Shown here: positions 1-7,230 of the stretch, in pieces
How the letters are laid out: each line of letters opens with the position of its first letter
Numbering within the stretch: position 1 is the stretch's first letter
DNA from: Ramlibacter paludis
Lineage (GTDB): Bacteria; Pseudomonadota; Gammaproteobacteria; Burkholderiales; Burkholderiaceae_C
NCBI RefSeq assembly: GCF_022012305.1
Contig: NZ_JAKLTM010000001.1
Location: 806,001-870,000 of the forward strand
Direction of reading: 5' to 3'
Length of the DNA stretch: 64,000 bases
Notes under the pieces: generated by a model
The model's database searches: none
Seen by the model: the letters and a program-made list of their open reading frames with translations, nothing else
Told to the model about the DNA's origin: nothing
Program-made: the position numbers and the translations under genes

Positions 1-1
1 C

Positions 2-406
2 GCTCGGGCCGTGATGCGCGAATTGATCGCGCAAAGCGACCTGTGCCTGCCCAGCCTGGACGACATCAGCGCGATCAGCGGCCTGCAGGAGCCGGATGCA
101 CTGGTCGACTACTGCCGCGGACTCGGCGCGCGCCAGGTGGTGCTCAAGCTCGGCGCCGACGGCGCGCTGGTGGATGACGGCCGGCGCCGCGTACGGATCG
201 ACTCGCATCCGTGCAAGCCGGTCGACGCGACGGGCGCCGGCGACACCTTCGGTGGCTCGCTGCTGGCGCGGCTGGTGGCAGGGGACACGCTGCAGGATGC
301 GGCGCGCTATGCCGCCGTGGCGGCGGCGCTGTCGACGCAGGGCTTTGGCGCGGTGGATCCGATTCCGCGGGCCGAGCAGGTGCGCGCGGCATTAACGCGG
401 GGGTGA
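2..406 (+). CDS. PfkB-family sugar kinase, C-terminal part
   Basis: The reading frame is open to the window edge, so the 5' end lies outside; 134 codons remain. It carries the second PfkB signature DATGAGDTF (residues 75-83 of the visible part), with the catalytic-base Asp and the anion-hole GAGD. The family phosphorylates sugars or nucleosides with ATP. The visible region (LPSLDD, LKLGADGALV) is reminiscent of 2-keto-3-deoxygluconate kinases, but the N-terminal substrate-binding part is missing, so the substrate is not assigned. It ends 28 bases from a convergent transporter gene. Confidence 0.8.
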   Translation, partial: ARAVMRELIAQSDLCLPSLDDISAISGLQEPDALVDYCRGLGARQVVLKLGADGALVDDGRRRVRIDSHPCKPVDATGAGDTFGGSLLARLVAGDTLQDAARYAAVAAALSTQGFGAVDPIPRAEQVRAALTRG

Positions 407-434
407 TGCTGCGTTCGCTGCGCGAACCCAGCCT

Positions 435-1334
435 TCAGCGCCGCGACGACACCACGATCCCCGCCACGATCAAGGCAAACGCCAGCGCGTGGTACAGCCT
501 TGGCGGCTCGCCGAGGAAGGCTGCCGAGAACAGCGCCGCAAACAAGGGCGTGAGGTTGGAGAAGAACGCCGCGACGTTGGGCCCCGCCCGCTGCACGCCC
601 AGTCCCCAGCTGCGATAAGCGAGGATCGCCGGCCCGAGCGCGATGTACGCCAGCGCTGCCGCGAGCGGCCAGCCCCAGACGATCGCCTGCGTCCCCAGCG
701 CCGTTTCGGTGGCGGCGAAGAGGCCCGACCACAGCAGCCCCGGCACCAGCTGCGCCATCAGGAAGGCCGCCCAGTCGCCGCGGATCTCGGGCGGGTCGCC
801 GGGCCGTGTCAGCAGCCAGCTGTAGAGGGCCCAGGCCGCGGTGGCCACGATCATGTAGAGGTCGCCGGCGACGAAGCGCACCTGCGCCAGGTGCGCGAAC
901 TCGCCTTGCGACAGCACCACCAGCACGCCCGCGATCGACAGCAGCGCGCCCAGCACCTGCCGCCGCGTGATGCGCTGGCCGAAGAAGAGGGCGCCCAGTC
1001 CCAGCATGAAGGCCGGCAGGCTGGAGCCGACCAGGGTCACGTTGATCGGTGTCGAGGTCTTCACCGCGAGGTACTGCAAGGCGTTGTAGCAGCCCACGCC
1101 CAGCAGCCCCAGCACGGCGAAGCGGCCGAAGCGCGGCCACAGCGGGCCGTCGGCGCGCAGCAGGCGCCAGGCAAACGGAAGCAGCAGGACGAAGGCCAGC
1201 GCCCAGCGCAGGAAGTTCAGCGTGAGCGGCGGCACCAGCGGCGCGGCCAGCCGGCCGACGACGGCGTTGCCGGCCCACAGCAGCGGCGCCAGGGTGAGGA
1301 GGAAGGCGGTGGAGGCGGTGAGTCGCAATTGCAT
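435..1334 (-). CDS. EamA/DMT-family membrane exporter
   Basis: A 299-residue protein with about ten hydrophobic helices in two repeated EamA halves. The first half starts MQLRLTASTAFLLTLAPLLW, and the second starts near VAGDLYMIVATAAWALYSWL. A conserved family-type stretch, NVTLVGSSLPAF, sits in the first half. Members export amino acids or other small metabolites across the inner membrane; the substrate cannot be read from sequence. The frame stays open far upstream, but this ATG directly precedes the first membrane helix and gives the usual family length of about 300. It is divergent from the quinone oxidoreductase gene, with a 78-base gap. Confidence 0.85.
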   Translation of the reverse strand: MQLRLTASTAFLLTLAPLLWAGNAVVGRLAAPLVPPLTLNFLRWALAFVLLLPFAWRLLRADGPLWPRFGRFAVLGLLGVGCYNALQYLAVKTSTPINVTLVGSSLPAFMLGLGALFFGQRITRRQVLGALLSIAGVLVVLSQGEFAHLAQVRFVAGDLYMIVATAAWALYSWLLTRPGDPPEIRGDWAAFLMAQLVPGLLWSGLFAATETALGTQAIVWGWPLAAALAYIALGPAILAYRSWGLGVQRAGPNVAAFFSNLTPLFAALFSAAFLGEPPRLYHALAFALIVAGIVVSSRR

Positions 1335-1412
1335 GGGCAGCGCGGCACTGTAGCCGACGGGGCTGACGGTTTCATGGCAGGATGCGCGGCGAACACTTGA
1401 CAGGAGTCCGGC

Positions 1413-2396
1413 ATGAGCAAGGCAGTGCAGATCCGCCAGAACGGCGGCCCCGAGGAAATGGAACTGGTGGACGTCGAAGTCGGGCAGCCCGGCCCCGGCC
1501 AGGTCCGCATCCGCCACAAGGCCATCGGCCTCAACTTCATCGACGTCTACCAGCGCACCGGCCTGTACAAGCTGCCGATGCCCCTGACCCTCGGCATGGA
1601 AGGTTCCGGCATCGTCGAGGCGGTGGGCGAGGGCGTGACGCACCTGAAGGCCGGCGACCGCGCCGCCTATGCCAGCAATCCGCCCGGCTCGTACAGCGAG
1701 GTGCGCGTGATGCCCGCCACCTGCGTCTGCAAGCTGCCCGACGCCATCAGCTTCGAAACCGGCGCGGCGATGATGCTCAAGGGCCTGACGGCCCAGTACC
1801 TGCTCAAGCGCACGCTGCCGCAGGGCGGCCTGAAGGCGGGCGACCACGTCCTGTTCCATGCGGCCGCCGGGGGCGTCGGCCTGATCGCCGTGCAATGGGC
1901 CAAGGCCCTGGGGCTGCAATTGATCGGCACCGCCGGCTCGGACGAGAAGTGCGCGCTCGCCAAGTCGCTGGGCGCGGCCCACGTGATCAACTACAGCAAG
2001 GAAGACTTCGCCGCGCGGGTGAAGGAGATCACCGGCGGCAAGGGCGTGAAGGTGGTGTACGACTCGGTCGGCAATGACACCTGGGACAAGTCGCTCGACT
2101 GCCTGCAGCCCTTCGGCCTGATGGCGAGCTTCGGGAATGCGTCCGGCCCGGTGCCGCCCTTCGCGCCCGGGATCCTGGGCGCCAAGGGCTCGCTGTACGT
2201 CACGCGCCAGACCCTGTTCACCCACATCTCCACCCGCGAGACCACGCAGCAGATGGCCGACGACCTGTTCGAGGCCGTCACCAGCGGCAAGGTGCAGATC
2301 CGCATCGACCAGACCTTCCCGCTGGTCCAGGTGCGCGAGGCCCACAAGGCGCTCGAAGCGCGCAAGACCACCGGCTGCACGATCCTGACGCTCTGA
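1413..2396 (+). CDS. qorA: NADPH:quinone oxidoreductase, zinc-free MDR family
   Basis: A 327-residue cytosolic medium-chain dehydrogenase/reductase. The N-terminal GroES-like part has the QOR-type stretch IGLNFIDVYQRTGLY (residues 38-52). The Rossmann part has the NADPH loop AAGGVG (151-156). The zinc-ligand Cys and His of alcohol dehydrogenases are absent, as expected for quinone reductases, which reduce quinones with NADPH by one electron. The length matches the family (about 325). AGGAG at 1402-1406 is well placed before the ATG. It appears to be a single-gene unit. Confidence 0.9.
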   Translation: MSKAVQIRQNGGPEEMELVDVEVGQPGPGQVRIRHKAIGLNFIDVYQRTGLYKLPMPLTLGMEGSGIVEAVGEGVTHLKAGDRAAYASNPPGSYSEVRVMPATCVCKLPDAISFETGAAMMLKGLTAQYLLKRTLPQGGLKAGDHVLFHAAAGGVGLIAVQWAKALGLQLIGTAGSDEKCALAKSLGAAHVINYSKEDFAARVKEITGGKGVKVVYDSVGNDTWDKSLDCLQPFGLMASFGNASGPVPPFAPGILGAKGSLYVTRQTLFTHISTRETTQQMADDLFEAVTSGKVQIRIDQTFPLVQVREAHKALEARKTTGCTILTL

Positions 2397-2434
2397 ATTC
2401 ACGCCGACGCTGCATTCCTACAAGCCCGTAGGCT

Positions 2435-2448
2435 GGCTGCTTGCAGCC
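2435..2448. repeat. Short hairpin with GTAGGCTGG motif
   Basis: GGCTGC-TT-GCAGCC is a perfect 6-base-pair inverted repeat just downstream of qorA. It is preceded by CCTACAAGCCCGTAGG. The sequence GTAGGCTGG recurs in the hairpin after lolA (32981-33003), suggesting a dispersed intergenic element or a shared terminator-like design. Confidence 0.45.
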
Positions 2449-2495
2449 GAACCGCGGGCGGGAGGCTAGATTCGCTCTCCACTGGAGAAAGAAAC

Positions 2496-2882
2496 ATGCA
2501 GCTGCGCGCCTTCATCGTCGAGGACAGTTCGACGATCCGCGACAACCTGATCGAAACGCTCAAGGACCTGGCCGGCGTGGACCCCGTCGGCATGGCCGAG
2601 ACCGAGCACGAGGGCAAACGCTGGCTGGCCGCCAACGCCGACTGGGACGTGGCGATCGTGGACCTGTTCCTGCGCCAGGGCAGCGGCATGAACGTGGTCG
2701 AGGCGGCGCGCCAGCGCCGGCCCGGCCAGCAGGTGGTGGTGTTGAGCAACCACGCCACGCGCGACGTGCGCTGGCGCTGCGCCCAGCTCGGCGCCGATGC
2801 CGTGTTCGACAAGTCCAACGAGATCGAGGCGCTGGTGGAGTACTGCCTGCGCCGCACGACCCCCGAGTCGGCGCCGTCCTGA
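2496..2882 (+). CDS. Stand-alone response regulator receiver protein
   Basis: A 128-residue single-domain receiver protein with no output domain. The acidic pocket (E9, D10), the phospho-acceptor D56 in the strand DVAIVD, the switch residue S84 and the conserved K106 can all be placed. Such proteins act as phosphate shuttles or protein-interaction switches in two-component signalling. GGAG-like sequence lies about ten bases before the ATG. No histidine kinase gene is adjacent, so its partner is unknown. The next gene downstream encodes a periplasmic binding protein 105 bases away; whether they share regulation is only a possibility. Confidence 0.85.
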   Translation: MQLRAFIVEDSSTIRDNLIETLKDLAGVDPVGMAETEHEGKRWLAANADWDVAIVDLFLRQGSGMNVVEAARQRRPGQQVVVLSNHATRDVRWRCAQLGADAVFDKSNEIEALVEYCLRRTTPESAPS

Positions 2883-2910
2883 TCCGCGCCCCTTTCGCGT
2901 TGTCCCTGAA

Positions 2911-2940
2911 GTAGTACTACCTAGGGCGGTTTTACCGCCC
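2911..2940. promoter_or_regulatory. Cluster of palindromes upstream of the binding-protein gene
   Basis: Three adjacent symmetric elements occupy 30 bases: GTAGTACTAC (2911-2920), CCTAGG (2920-2925) and GGGCGGT-TTT-ACCGCCC (2924-2940). The last could be a hairpin terminator for the receiver gene, although its T-run lies in the loop and not after the stem. The first two look like an operator. They lie 48-77 bases before the next ATG. The function is inferred only from symmetry and position. Confidence 0.45.
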
Positions 2941-2987
2941 CGCTCCCGATTACGCTCGCGCTCCTGAATTACATCTGGAGACAAATC

Positions 2988-4121
2988 ATGAAGCGGCGGG
3001 AACTCGTCCTCGGCCTGGGGGCGGCGCTTGCATTGCCGGGTGCACTCGCGGCGCGTGGGGCCGATCTCGTGGTCGGCCAGGTCGCCCCGCTGTCGGGCGT
3101 GCTGGCCAGCACGGGCGCGCAGATGGTGCTGGGCGGCCGCATTTGGTTCGACCACGTCAACGCCACCGGCGGCATCCATGGCCGCGCGATCAAGCACCTC
3201 GTGGTCGACGACGGCTACAAGGTCGACGAGACCGTCCGCCTCACGCGCGAACTGCTGGATAAGCCCGAAGTGGTGGCGCTGTTCGGCTTTGCCGGCACCG
3301 CCAACGTCGGCAAGCTGCTGGCCGAGGGCGTGCTGGCGCAAGGCGGCGCCGCGCTGGTGGCGCCGTACACCGGCGGCGAGAACCTGCGCGACCCGTTCAA
3401 TCCCTGGATCTTCCACGTGCGCGCGGGCTACGCCGACGAGACCGAACACATGGTGCAACAGGCCACCACGCTGGGCCTCAAGCGCATCGCCGTGATGTAC
3501 CAGGAAGACGGCTTCGGCCAGGCCGGCCTGGAAGGCGTGAAGAAGGCGCTGGCCAAGCGCAACCTGGCGCTCTCGGTGGCCGCGCCCTACGAGCGCAACA
3601 CCGACAAGGTGGAAGACGCGGTGCGCCGCGTGAAGGCTTCCGATGCGCAGGCCGTGATCATGATCTCGGTCAACAAGTCGACGGCTGCCTTCGTGCGCCA
3701 GTACCGCGAGGCGGGCGGCGGCGCGCAGCTGTATAACATCTCGGTGGTGGACCCGGCGGAGATCGTGAAGATCGCCGGGCTGAAGAACGCCCACGGACTG
3801 GGCATCAGCCAGGTGGTGCCGTATCCCTACGTCCCGACGCTGCCGGCGGTGCGCGAATACCAGACGCTGCTGAAGAAGTACGCGCCGGATGCACAGGTCA
3901 ACTACACCAGCTTCGAGGAGTTCCTGGGCGCCAAGGTGCTGGTGGAAGGCCTCAAGCGCGCCGGCCCCAACGCTACGCGGGCCGGCGTGGTGCAGGCGCT
4001 GGAGTCGCTCGCCAACTTCGACCTGGGCGGCGTGAACGTCGGCTACGCGCCGCGCAATCGCATCGGCTCGCGCTACGTCGAAGTCACCGTGATCGGCAAC
4101 TCGGGCAAGCTGCTCAAGTAA
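2988..4121 (+). CDS. ABC transporter periplasmic binding protein, LivK/peripla_BP_6 type
   Basis: A 377-residue secreted protein. It has a Sec signal with a twin-Arg-like start (MKRRELVLGLGAALALPGAL, cleavage near ALAA) and then the type I periplasmic-binding fold. Family stretches GQVAPLSGVLASTG and VALFGFAGTANV are clear, and ligand is captured between the two lobes. The family feeds amino acids, amides or aromatic acids to LivHMGF-type permeases. No permease genes are adjacent; the only livHMGF set in the window is 31 kb away. GGAG precedes the ATG at a normal distance. Its 3' end overlaps the convergent LysR gene by 8 bases. Confidence 0.88.
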   Translation: MKRRELVLGLGAALALPGALAARGADLVVGQVAPLSGVLASTGAQMVLGGRIWFDHVNATGGIHGRAIKHLVVDDGYKVDETVRLTRELLDKPEVVALFGFAGTANVGKLLAEGVLAQGGAALVAPYTGGENLRDPFNPWIFHVRAGYADETEHMVQQATTLGLKRIAVMYQEDGFGQAGLEGVKKALAKRNLALSVAAPYERNTDKVEDAVRRVKASDAQAVIMISVNKSTAAFVRQYREAGGGAQLYNISVVDPAEIVKIAGLKNAHGLGISQVVPYPYVPTLPAVREYQTLLKKYAPDAQVNYTSFEEFLGAKVLVEGLKRAGPNATRAGVVQALESLANFDLGGVNVGYAPRNRIGSRYVEVTVIGNSGKLLK

Positions 4122-5019
4122 CCGAGAGCTTCGCGAAGACCTCCGCCGCCCACTCGACGAAGGCGCGCACGCGCGCGCTCAGATGCCGGTTGGGCGGATA
4201 CACCACATGCAGCGGGATCAGCGGGTGCTTCCAGGCCGGGAGGATCTCCACCAGCGCGCCGCCCGCCATGTGCGGCGCTGCCTGGAAGCGCGCGATCTGC
4301 GCGATGCCGAGCCCCGCCAGTGCCGCGGCGAGATAGGCATTGCCTTCGTTCACCGACAGCTTGTGGCGCCCCGCGACCTCGATGCGTTCGCCGTCCTTTT
4401 CGAAGACGTTGGGAAACAGGCGGCCGGTGCGCGGCGAGAAGAAGTTGATGACCGTGTGCCCGGTCTCCAGGTCGAGGGGATGCGCGGGCGTGCCGTTGGC
4501 CGCCAGGTAGGCCGGCGTGGCCACGGACACCAGGTCCATGTTGGCGATGCGGCGGGCCACCAGCGATTGCTCGGTCAGTTCGCCGCCGCGGATCACGCAG
4601 TCCACGTTGTCGCTGATCAGGTCCACCGGCCGGTCGCCCACGCCGAGGTCCAGCTGGATGTCGGGATAGCGGCGGTAGAAATCGGGCAGGGCGGGGATGA
4701 TGATCTGCGACGCGATCGATGAACCGACGTCGACGCGCAGGCGGCCGCCCGGCTTGCCTTGCGCAAGCGTCATCGCCGCCTCCATCTCGTCGAGGTCGTT
4801 CAGCAGGCGCGAGGCGCGTTCGTAATACGCCGCTCCGTCCGGCGTGACGGTCACGCGCCGCGTGGTGCGGTTCAGCAGCTTCACCTGCAGGCGGGTTTCG
4901 AGCTGCTGCAGCAGCTTGGTGGCGGAGCCCTTGGGCATGTCCAGCGACTCGGCCGCCTTCGTGAAGCTGCCGGTTTCCACCACCCTGCCGAACACCCGCA
5001 TGGCCTGGATCTGGTCCAT
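4114..5019 (-). CDS. LysR-family transcriptional regulator
   Basis: A 301-residue regulator. The N-terminal winged helix-turn-helix spans about residues 1-60 (MDQIQAMRVFGRVVETGSFT then AAESLDMPKGSATKLLQQLE). The effector-binding domain starts near LRVDVGSS. The start chosen is the ATG preceded by GGAGAGAAAGGAC; the frame runs 13 codons further upstream without a better site. It is divergent from the alpha/beta-hydrolase-like gene, and the interval holds a T-N11-A box. RND efflux genes lie beyond that gene, so it may control them as MexT does mexEF-oprN, but this is inference. Confidence 0.9.
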   Translation of the reverse strand: MDQIQAMRVFGRVVETGSFTKAAESLDMPKGSATKLLQQLETRLQVKLLNRTTRRVTVTPDGAAYYERASRLLNDLDEMEAAMTLAQGKPGGRLRVDVGSSIASQIIIPALPDFYRRYPDIQLDLGVGDRPVDLISDNVDCVIRGGELTEQSLVARRIANMDLVSVATPAYLAANGTPAHPLDLETGHTVINFFSPRTGRLFPNVFEKDGERIEVAGRHKLSVNEGNAYLAAALAGLGIAQIARFQAAPHMAGGALVEILPAWKHPLIPLHVVYPPNRHLSARVRAFVEWAAEVFAKLSVT

Positions 5020-5058
5020 GTCCTTTCTCTCCTTGTTCGTCCTCTTGGGTGGCCGCAT

Positions 5059-5077
5059 TGTTCACGGTCTGGAAACA
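5059..5077. promoter_or_regulatory. LysR-type operator (T-N11-A box)
   Basis: TGTT-N11-AACA is a dyad-symmetric match to the LysR-type T-N11-A box. It lies between the divergent LysR gene (ATG at 5019) and the hydrolase-like gene (ATG at 5134). Its centre lies about 65 bases upstream of the predicted start of the hydrolase transcript, which is the usual recognition-site position for LysR activators. Confidence 0.6.
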
Positions 5078-5097
5078 GAGAACTGGCCGGTGCCCTG

Positions 5098-5126
5098 TTT
5101 ATCCGCACGGTCCCAGTGCCTATATT
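5098..5126 (+). promoter_or_regulatory. Predicted promoter of the hydrolase-like gene
   Basis: TTTATC (-35, 5098-5103), a 17-base spacer and TATATT (-10, 5121-5126) point to transcription starting at about 5132-5134. This coincides with the ATG at 5134. No Shine-Dalgarno sequence lies before that ATG, so the message may be leaderless. The weak -35 fits an activator-dependent promoter. Confidence 0.5.
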
Positions 5127-5133
5127 TGCCGTC

Positions 5134-5946
5134 ATGCGATCCAGCGTTCCCGCGTCCCTTCCCGAAAGCCTGGCCCTGCCCGGCCACTCACCCATGCCCA
5201 TGCGCCTGCACGGCGACAAGCGCGCAGCCGCCGGCCGCGTGGTGCTGCACCTGCATGGCGGCGCCTTCACGGGCGGCGACCTGGACAGCGGCGAATGCCT
5301 GGCGCAGCTGCTCGCGGACGCGGGCGCGCTGGTGGTGTCGATCGGCTATCCCCTGGCTCCGGAACATCCGTTCCCGCAGGCGGTGGAGGCGGGCTATGCG
5401 GCCCTGGAGTGGCTGCACCAGAAGCGCGCGCGCATTGCCGGCCCCAAGGCGCAGGTGTTCCTCGCCGGCGAAGAGGCCGGCGGCAACCTGGCCGCCGGCA
5501 TCGCGCTGGTGGCGCGCGACCGCGCGGGTCCGCCGGTGGCCGGCCTGATCCTGGTGACGCCGATGCTGGACCCTTGCACGGCCTCGGCTTCGCAGCGCGA
5601 AGCCCTGGGCAGCGAGGTGCAGTGCCGCTTCAGCACCGGCTGGAGCCAGTACCTGCGCAACCCGCGCGACGCCGAGCATCCGTACGCCGTGCCGGCCTAC
5701 GCGCAGCGCCTGGCGGGCCTGCCGCCCACGCTGGTGCTGGCGGGCGAGGACGATCCCATGCGCGACGAAGCGATGGCTTTCGCGCGGCGGCTGGAGCAGG
5801 CGGAGGTGGCCGTGCGCACGGCCTTGATCCCCGCCACCGGCTGGCCCGAATCGCTGGAGACCACCGCACAGGCTTGTCCGTGTGCCGCGGTGGTGCAAGG
5901 CGAGTTCACGCGCTTCCTCGCCGCGCCCGTGCCGCAACCTTCATAG
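5134..5946 (+). CDS. Alpha/beta-hydrolase (HSL-like) protein lacking catalytic Ser and His
   Basis: A 270-residue protein of the hormone-sensitive-lipase esterase group: HGGAF oxyanion motif (41-45), YPLAPEHPFP (72-81), nucleophile-elbow region (112-117) and acidic loop GEDDPMRD (204-211). The elbow reads GEEAGG where the family has GDSAGG, so Glu114 replaces the nucleophile Ser. The catalytic His position (usually HGF) reads TGW (T235). Asp207 is kept. Ordinary esterase chemistry is therefore unlikely, yet the fold motifs are intact and the frame is undamaged. It could be a binding or sensory protein, or use other chemistry. It is divergent from the LysR gene and precedes the efflux operon. 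Confidence 0.8.
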   Translation: MRSSVPASLPESLALPGHSPMPMRLHGDKRAAAGRVVLHLHGGAFTGGDLDSGECLAQLLADAGALVVSIGYPLAPEHPFPQAVEAGYAALEWLHQKRARIAGPKAQVFLAGEEAGGNLAAGIALVARDRAGPPVAGLILVTPMLDPCTASASQREALGSEVQCRFSTGWSQYLRNPRDAEHPYAVPAYAQRLAGLPPTLVLAGEDDPMRDEAMAFARRLEQAEVAVRTALIPATGWPESLETTAQACPCAAVVQGEFTRFLAAPVPQPS

Positions 5947-5979
5947 CGCCCCGCGCAACCCCTTCTCCCCACGCTTCAA

Positions 5980-5998
5980 CCCGGCCCGAGCGGCCGGG
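5980..5998. terminator. GC-rich hairpin between hydrolase-like gene and efflux operon
   Basis: CCCGGCC-CGAGC-GGCCGGG forms a 7-base-pair stem with a 5-base loop. No T-run follows, so it may be a weak terminator, a pause site or a 5' leader structure of the efflux operon. Confidence 0.35.
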
Positions 5999-6036
5999 GT
6001 GGGCCAACGCATCCCGAAAAAAGAAAGGCATCAACC

Positions 6037-7230
6037 ATGGAAAACGCTGCCAACAACAAGAAGCGCAACTGGCGCATGTGGACCGCGGCCGGCGCGGCCG
6101 CCAGCTTGTCGGTCCTCGCCACCGCCGTCATCAGCCTGCAGGGTGGCCGCGCCCAGGCCACGGCCAACAGCGCGCCGCCCGCGCCGCAGGTGTCGGTGGC
6201 GACGGTCAGCGAGACCGACGTCGCCGCCTGGGACGAGTTCTCCGGCCGCATCGAGGCCGTCGAGCGCGTGGAGATCCGCTCGCGCGTGGCCGGCGCCGTG
6301 CAGGCCGTGCACTTCCGCGAAGGCGCGCTGGTGCGCCAGGGCGACCTGCTGATCACGATCGACCCCGCGCCGTACCAGGCGGAGGTGGAGCGTGCCGAGG
6401 CGCAGGTGGCCGCCGCGCAGGCGCGCCAGGCCCAGGCGCAGAGCGAGCACGCGCGGGCCCAGCGCCTGTGGGAAGAAAGCGCGATCGCGCAGCGCGAGCT
6501 GGAAGAGCGCGTCAACGCGGCGCGCGAGGCCGGCGCCAACCTGCGCGCGGCGCAGGCGCAACTGCAGGGCGCGCGCCTGAACTACAGCTATACGCAGGTG
6601 CGTGCGCCCGTGTCCGGCCGCATCGGCAAGCTGGAAGTCACGCCGGGCAACCTGGTGGCGGCCGGTCCCGGAGCGCCGGTGCTCACGACGCTGGTCTCGG
6701 TGAGCCCGATCTACGCGAGCTTCGAAGCCGACGAACAGGTGATCGTCCGCGCCTTGAAGGACCTGCCCGGCGGCGCCAGCGCCCGCCAGCTGATCGAGCG
6801 CATCCCGGTGCAGATCGGCACCGGCGCGACCGCCGACACGCCCCATGCGGGCCGCCTTCAATTGATCGACAACCAGGTCGATGCGAAGAGCGGAACCATC
6901 CGCCTGCGCGCCGCCTTCGACAACAAGGACGGCGCACTGATTCCCGGCCAGTTCGCCCGCGTGCGCATGGGCCAGGCGCGCAGCACGCGCGCCGTGCTGG
7001 TCACCGAGCGCGCCGTCGGCACCGACCAGGAAAAGAAGTTCGTGCTGGTGGTGGGCGAGGGCAACAAGGCGGAATACCGCGAAGTGACGCTGGGCGCCAC
7101 CAGCAACGGCCTGCGCGTCGTCACCAGCGGCCTGAAGCCGGGCGAGCGCGTGGTGGTCAACGGCCTGCAGCGCGTGCGACCGGGCGTGGTCGTGCAGCCG
7201 CAGCAAGTGACGATGGAAGCCAAGGCATGA
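6037..7230 (+). CDS. mexE: RND efflux periplasmic adaptor (MexE type)
   Basis: A 397-residue membrane-fusion protein that links an inner-membrane RND pump to an outer-membrane channel. It has an N-terminal hydrophobic anchor (about 17-37) without a lipobox Cys. A lipoyl half-motif follows (EIRSRVAGAVQAVHFREGAL), then a long Ala/Gln/Glu-rich coiled-coil hairpin (about 115-185), the second lipoyl half (YTQVRAPVSGRIGKLEVTPG) and beta-barrel domains. AGAAAGG precedes the ATG. Its TGA overlaps the ATG of the pump gene (ATGA), so the two are translationally coupled. Similarity is closest to MexE-type adaptors as I recognise them. Confidence 0.9.
   Translation: MENAANNKKRNWRMWTAAGAAASLSVLATAVISLQGGRAQATANSAPPAPQVSVATVSETDVAAWDEFSGRIEAVERVEIRSRVAGAVQAVHFREGALVRQGDLLITIDPAPYQAEVERAEAQVAAAQARQAQAQSEHARAQRLWEESAIAQRELEERVNAAREAGANLRAAQAQLQGARLNYSYTQVRAPVSGRIGKLEVTPGNLVAAGPGAPVLTTLVSVSPIYASFEADEQVIVRALKDLPGGASARQLIERIPVQIGTGATADTPHAGRLQLIDNQVDAKSGTIRLRAAFDNKDGALIPGQFARVRMGQARSTRAVLVTERAVGTDQEKKFVLVVGEGNKAEYREVTLGATSNGLRVVTSGLKPGERVVVNGLQRVRPGVVVQPQQVTMEAKA

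Noticed and set aside
307..1278. Long minus-strand open frame of 323 codons overlapping the EamA gene
   Set aside because: Arg/Ala/Gly-rich shadow frame of high-GC DNA; the EamA frame has clear membrane helices and a family match.
1397..1402. TTGACA perfect -35 hexamer before qorA
   Set aside because: It lies only 10 bases before the ATG, so the matching -10 would fall inside the coding sequence and none is present.
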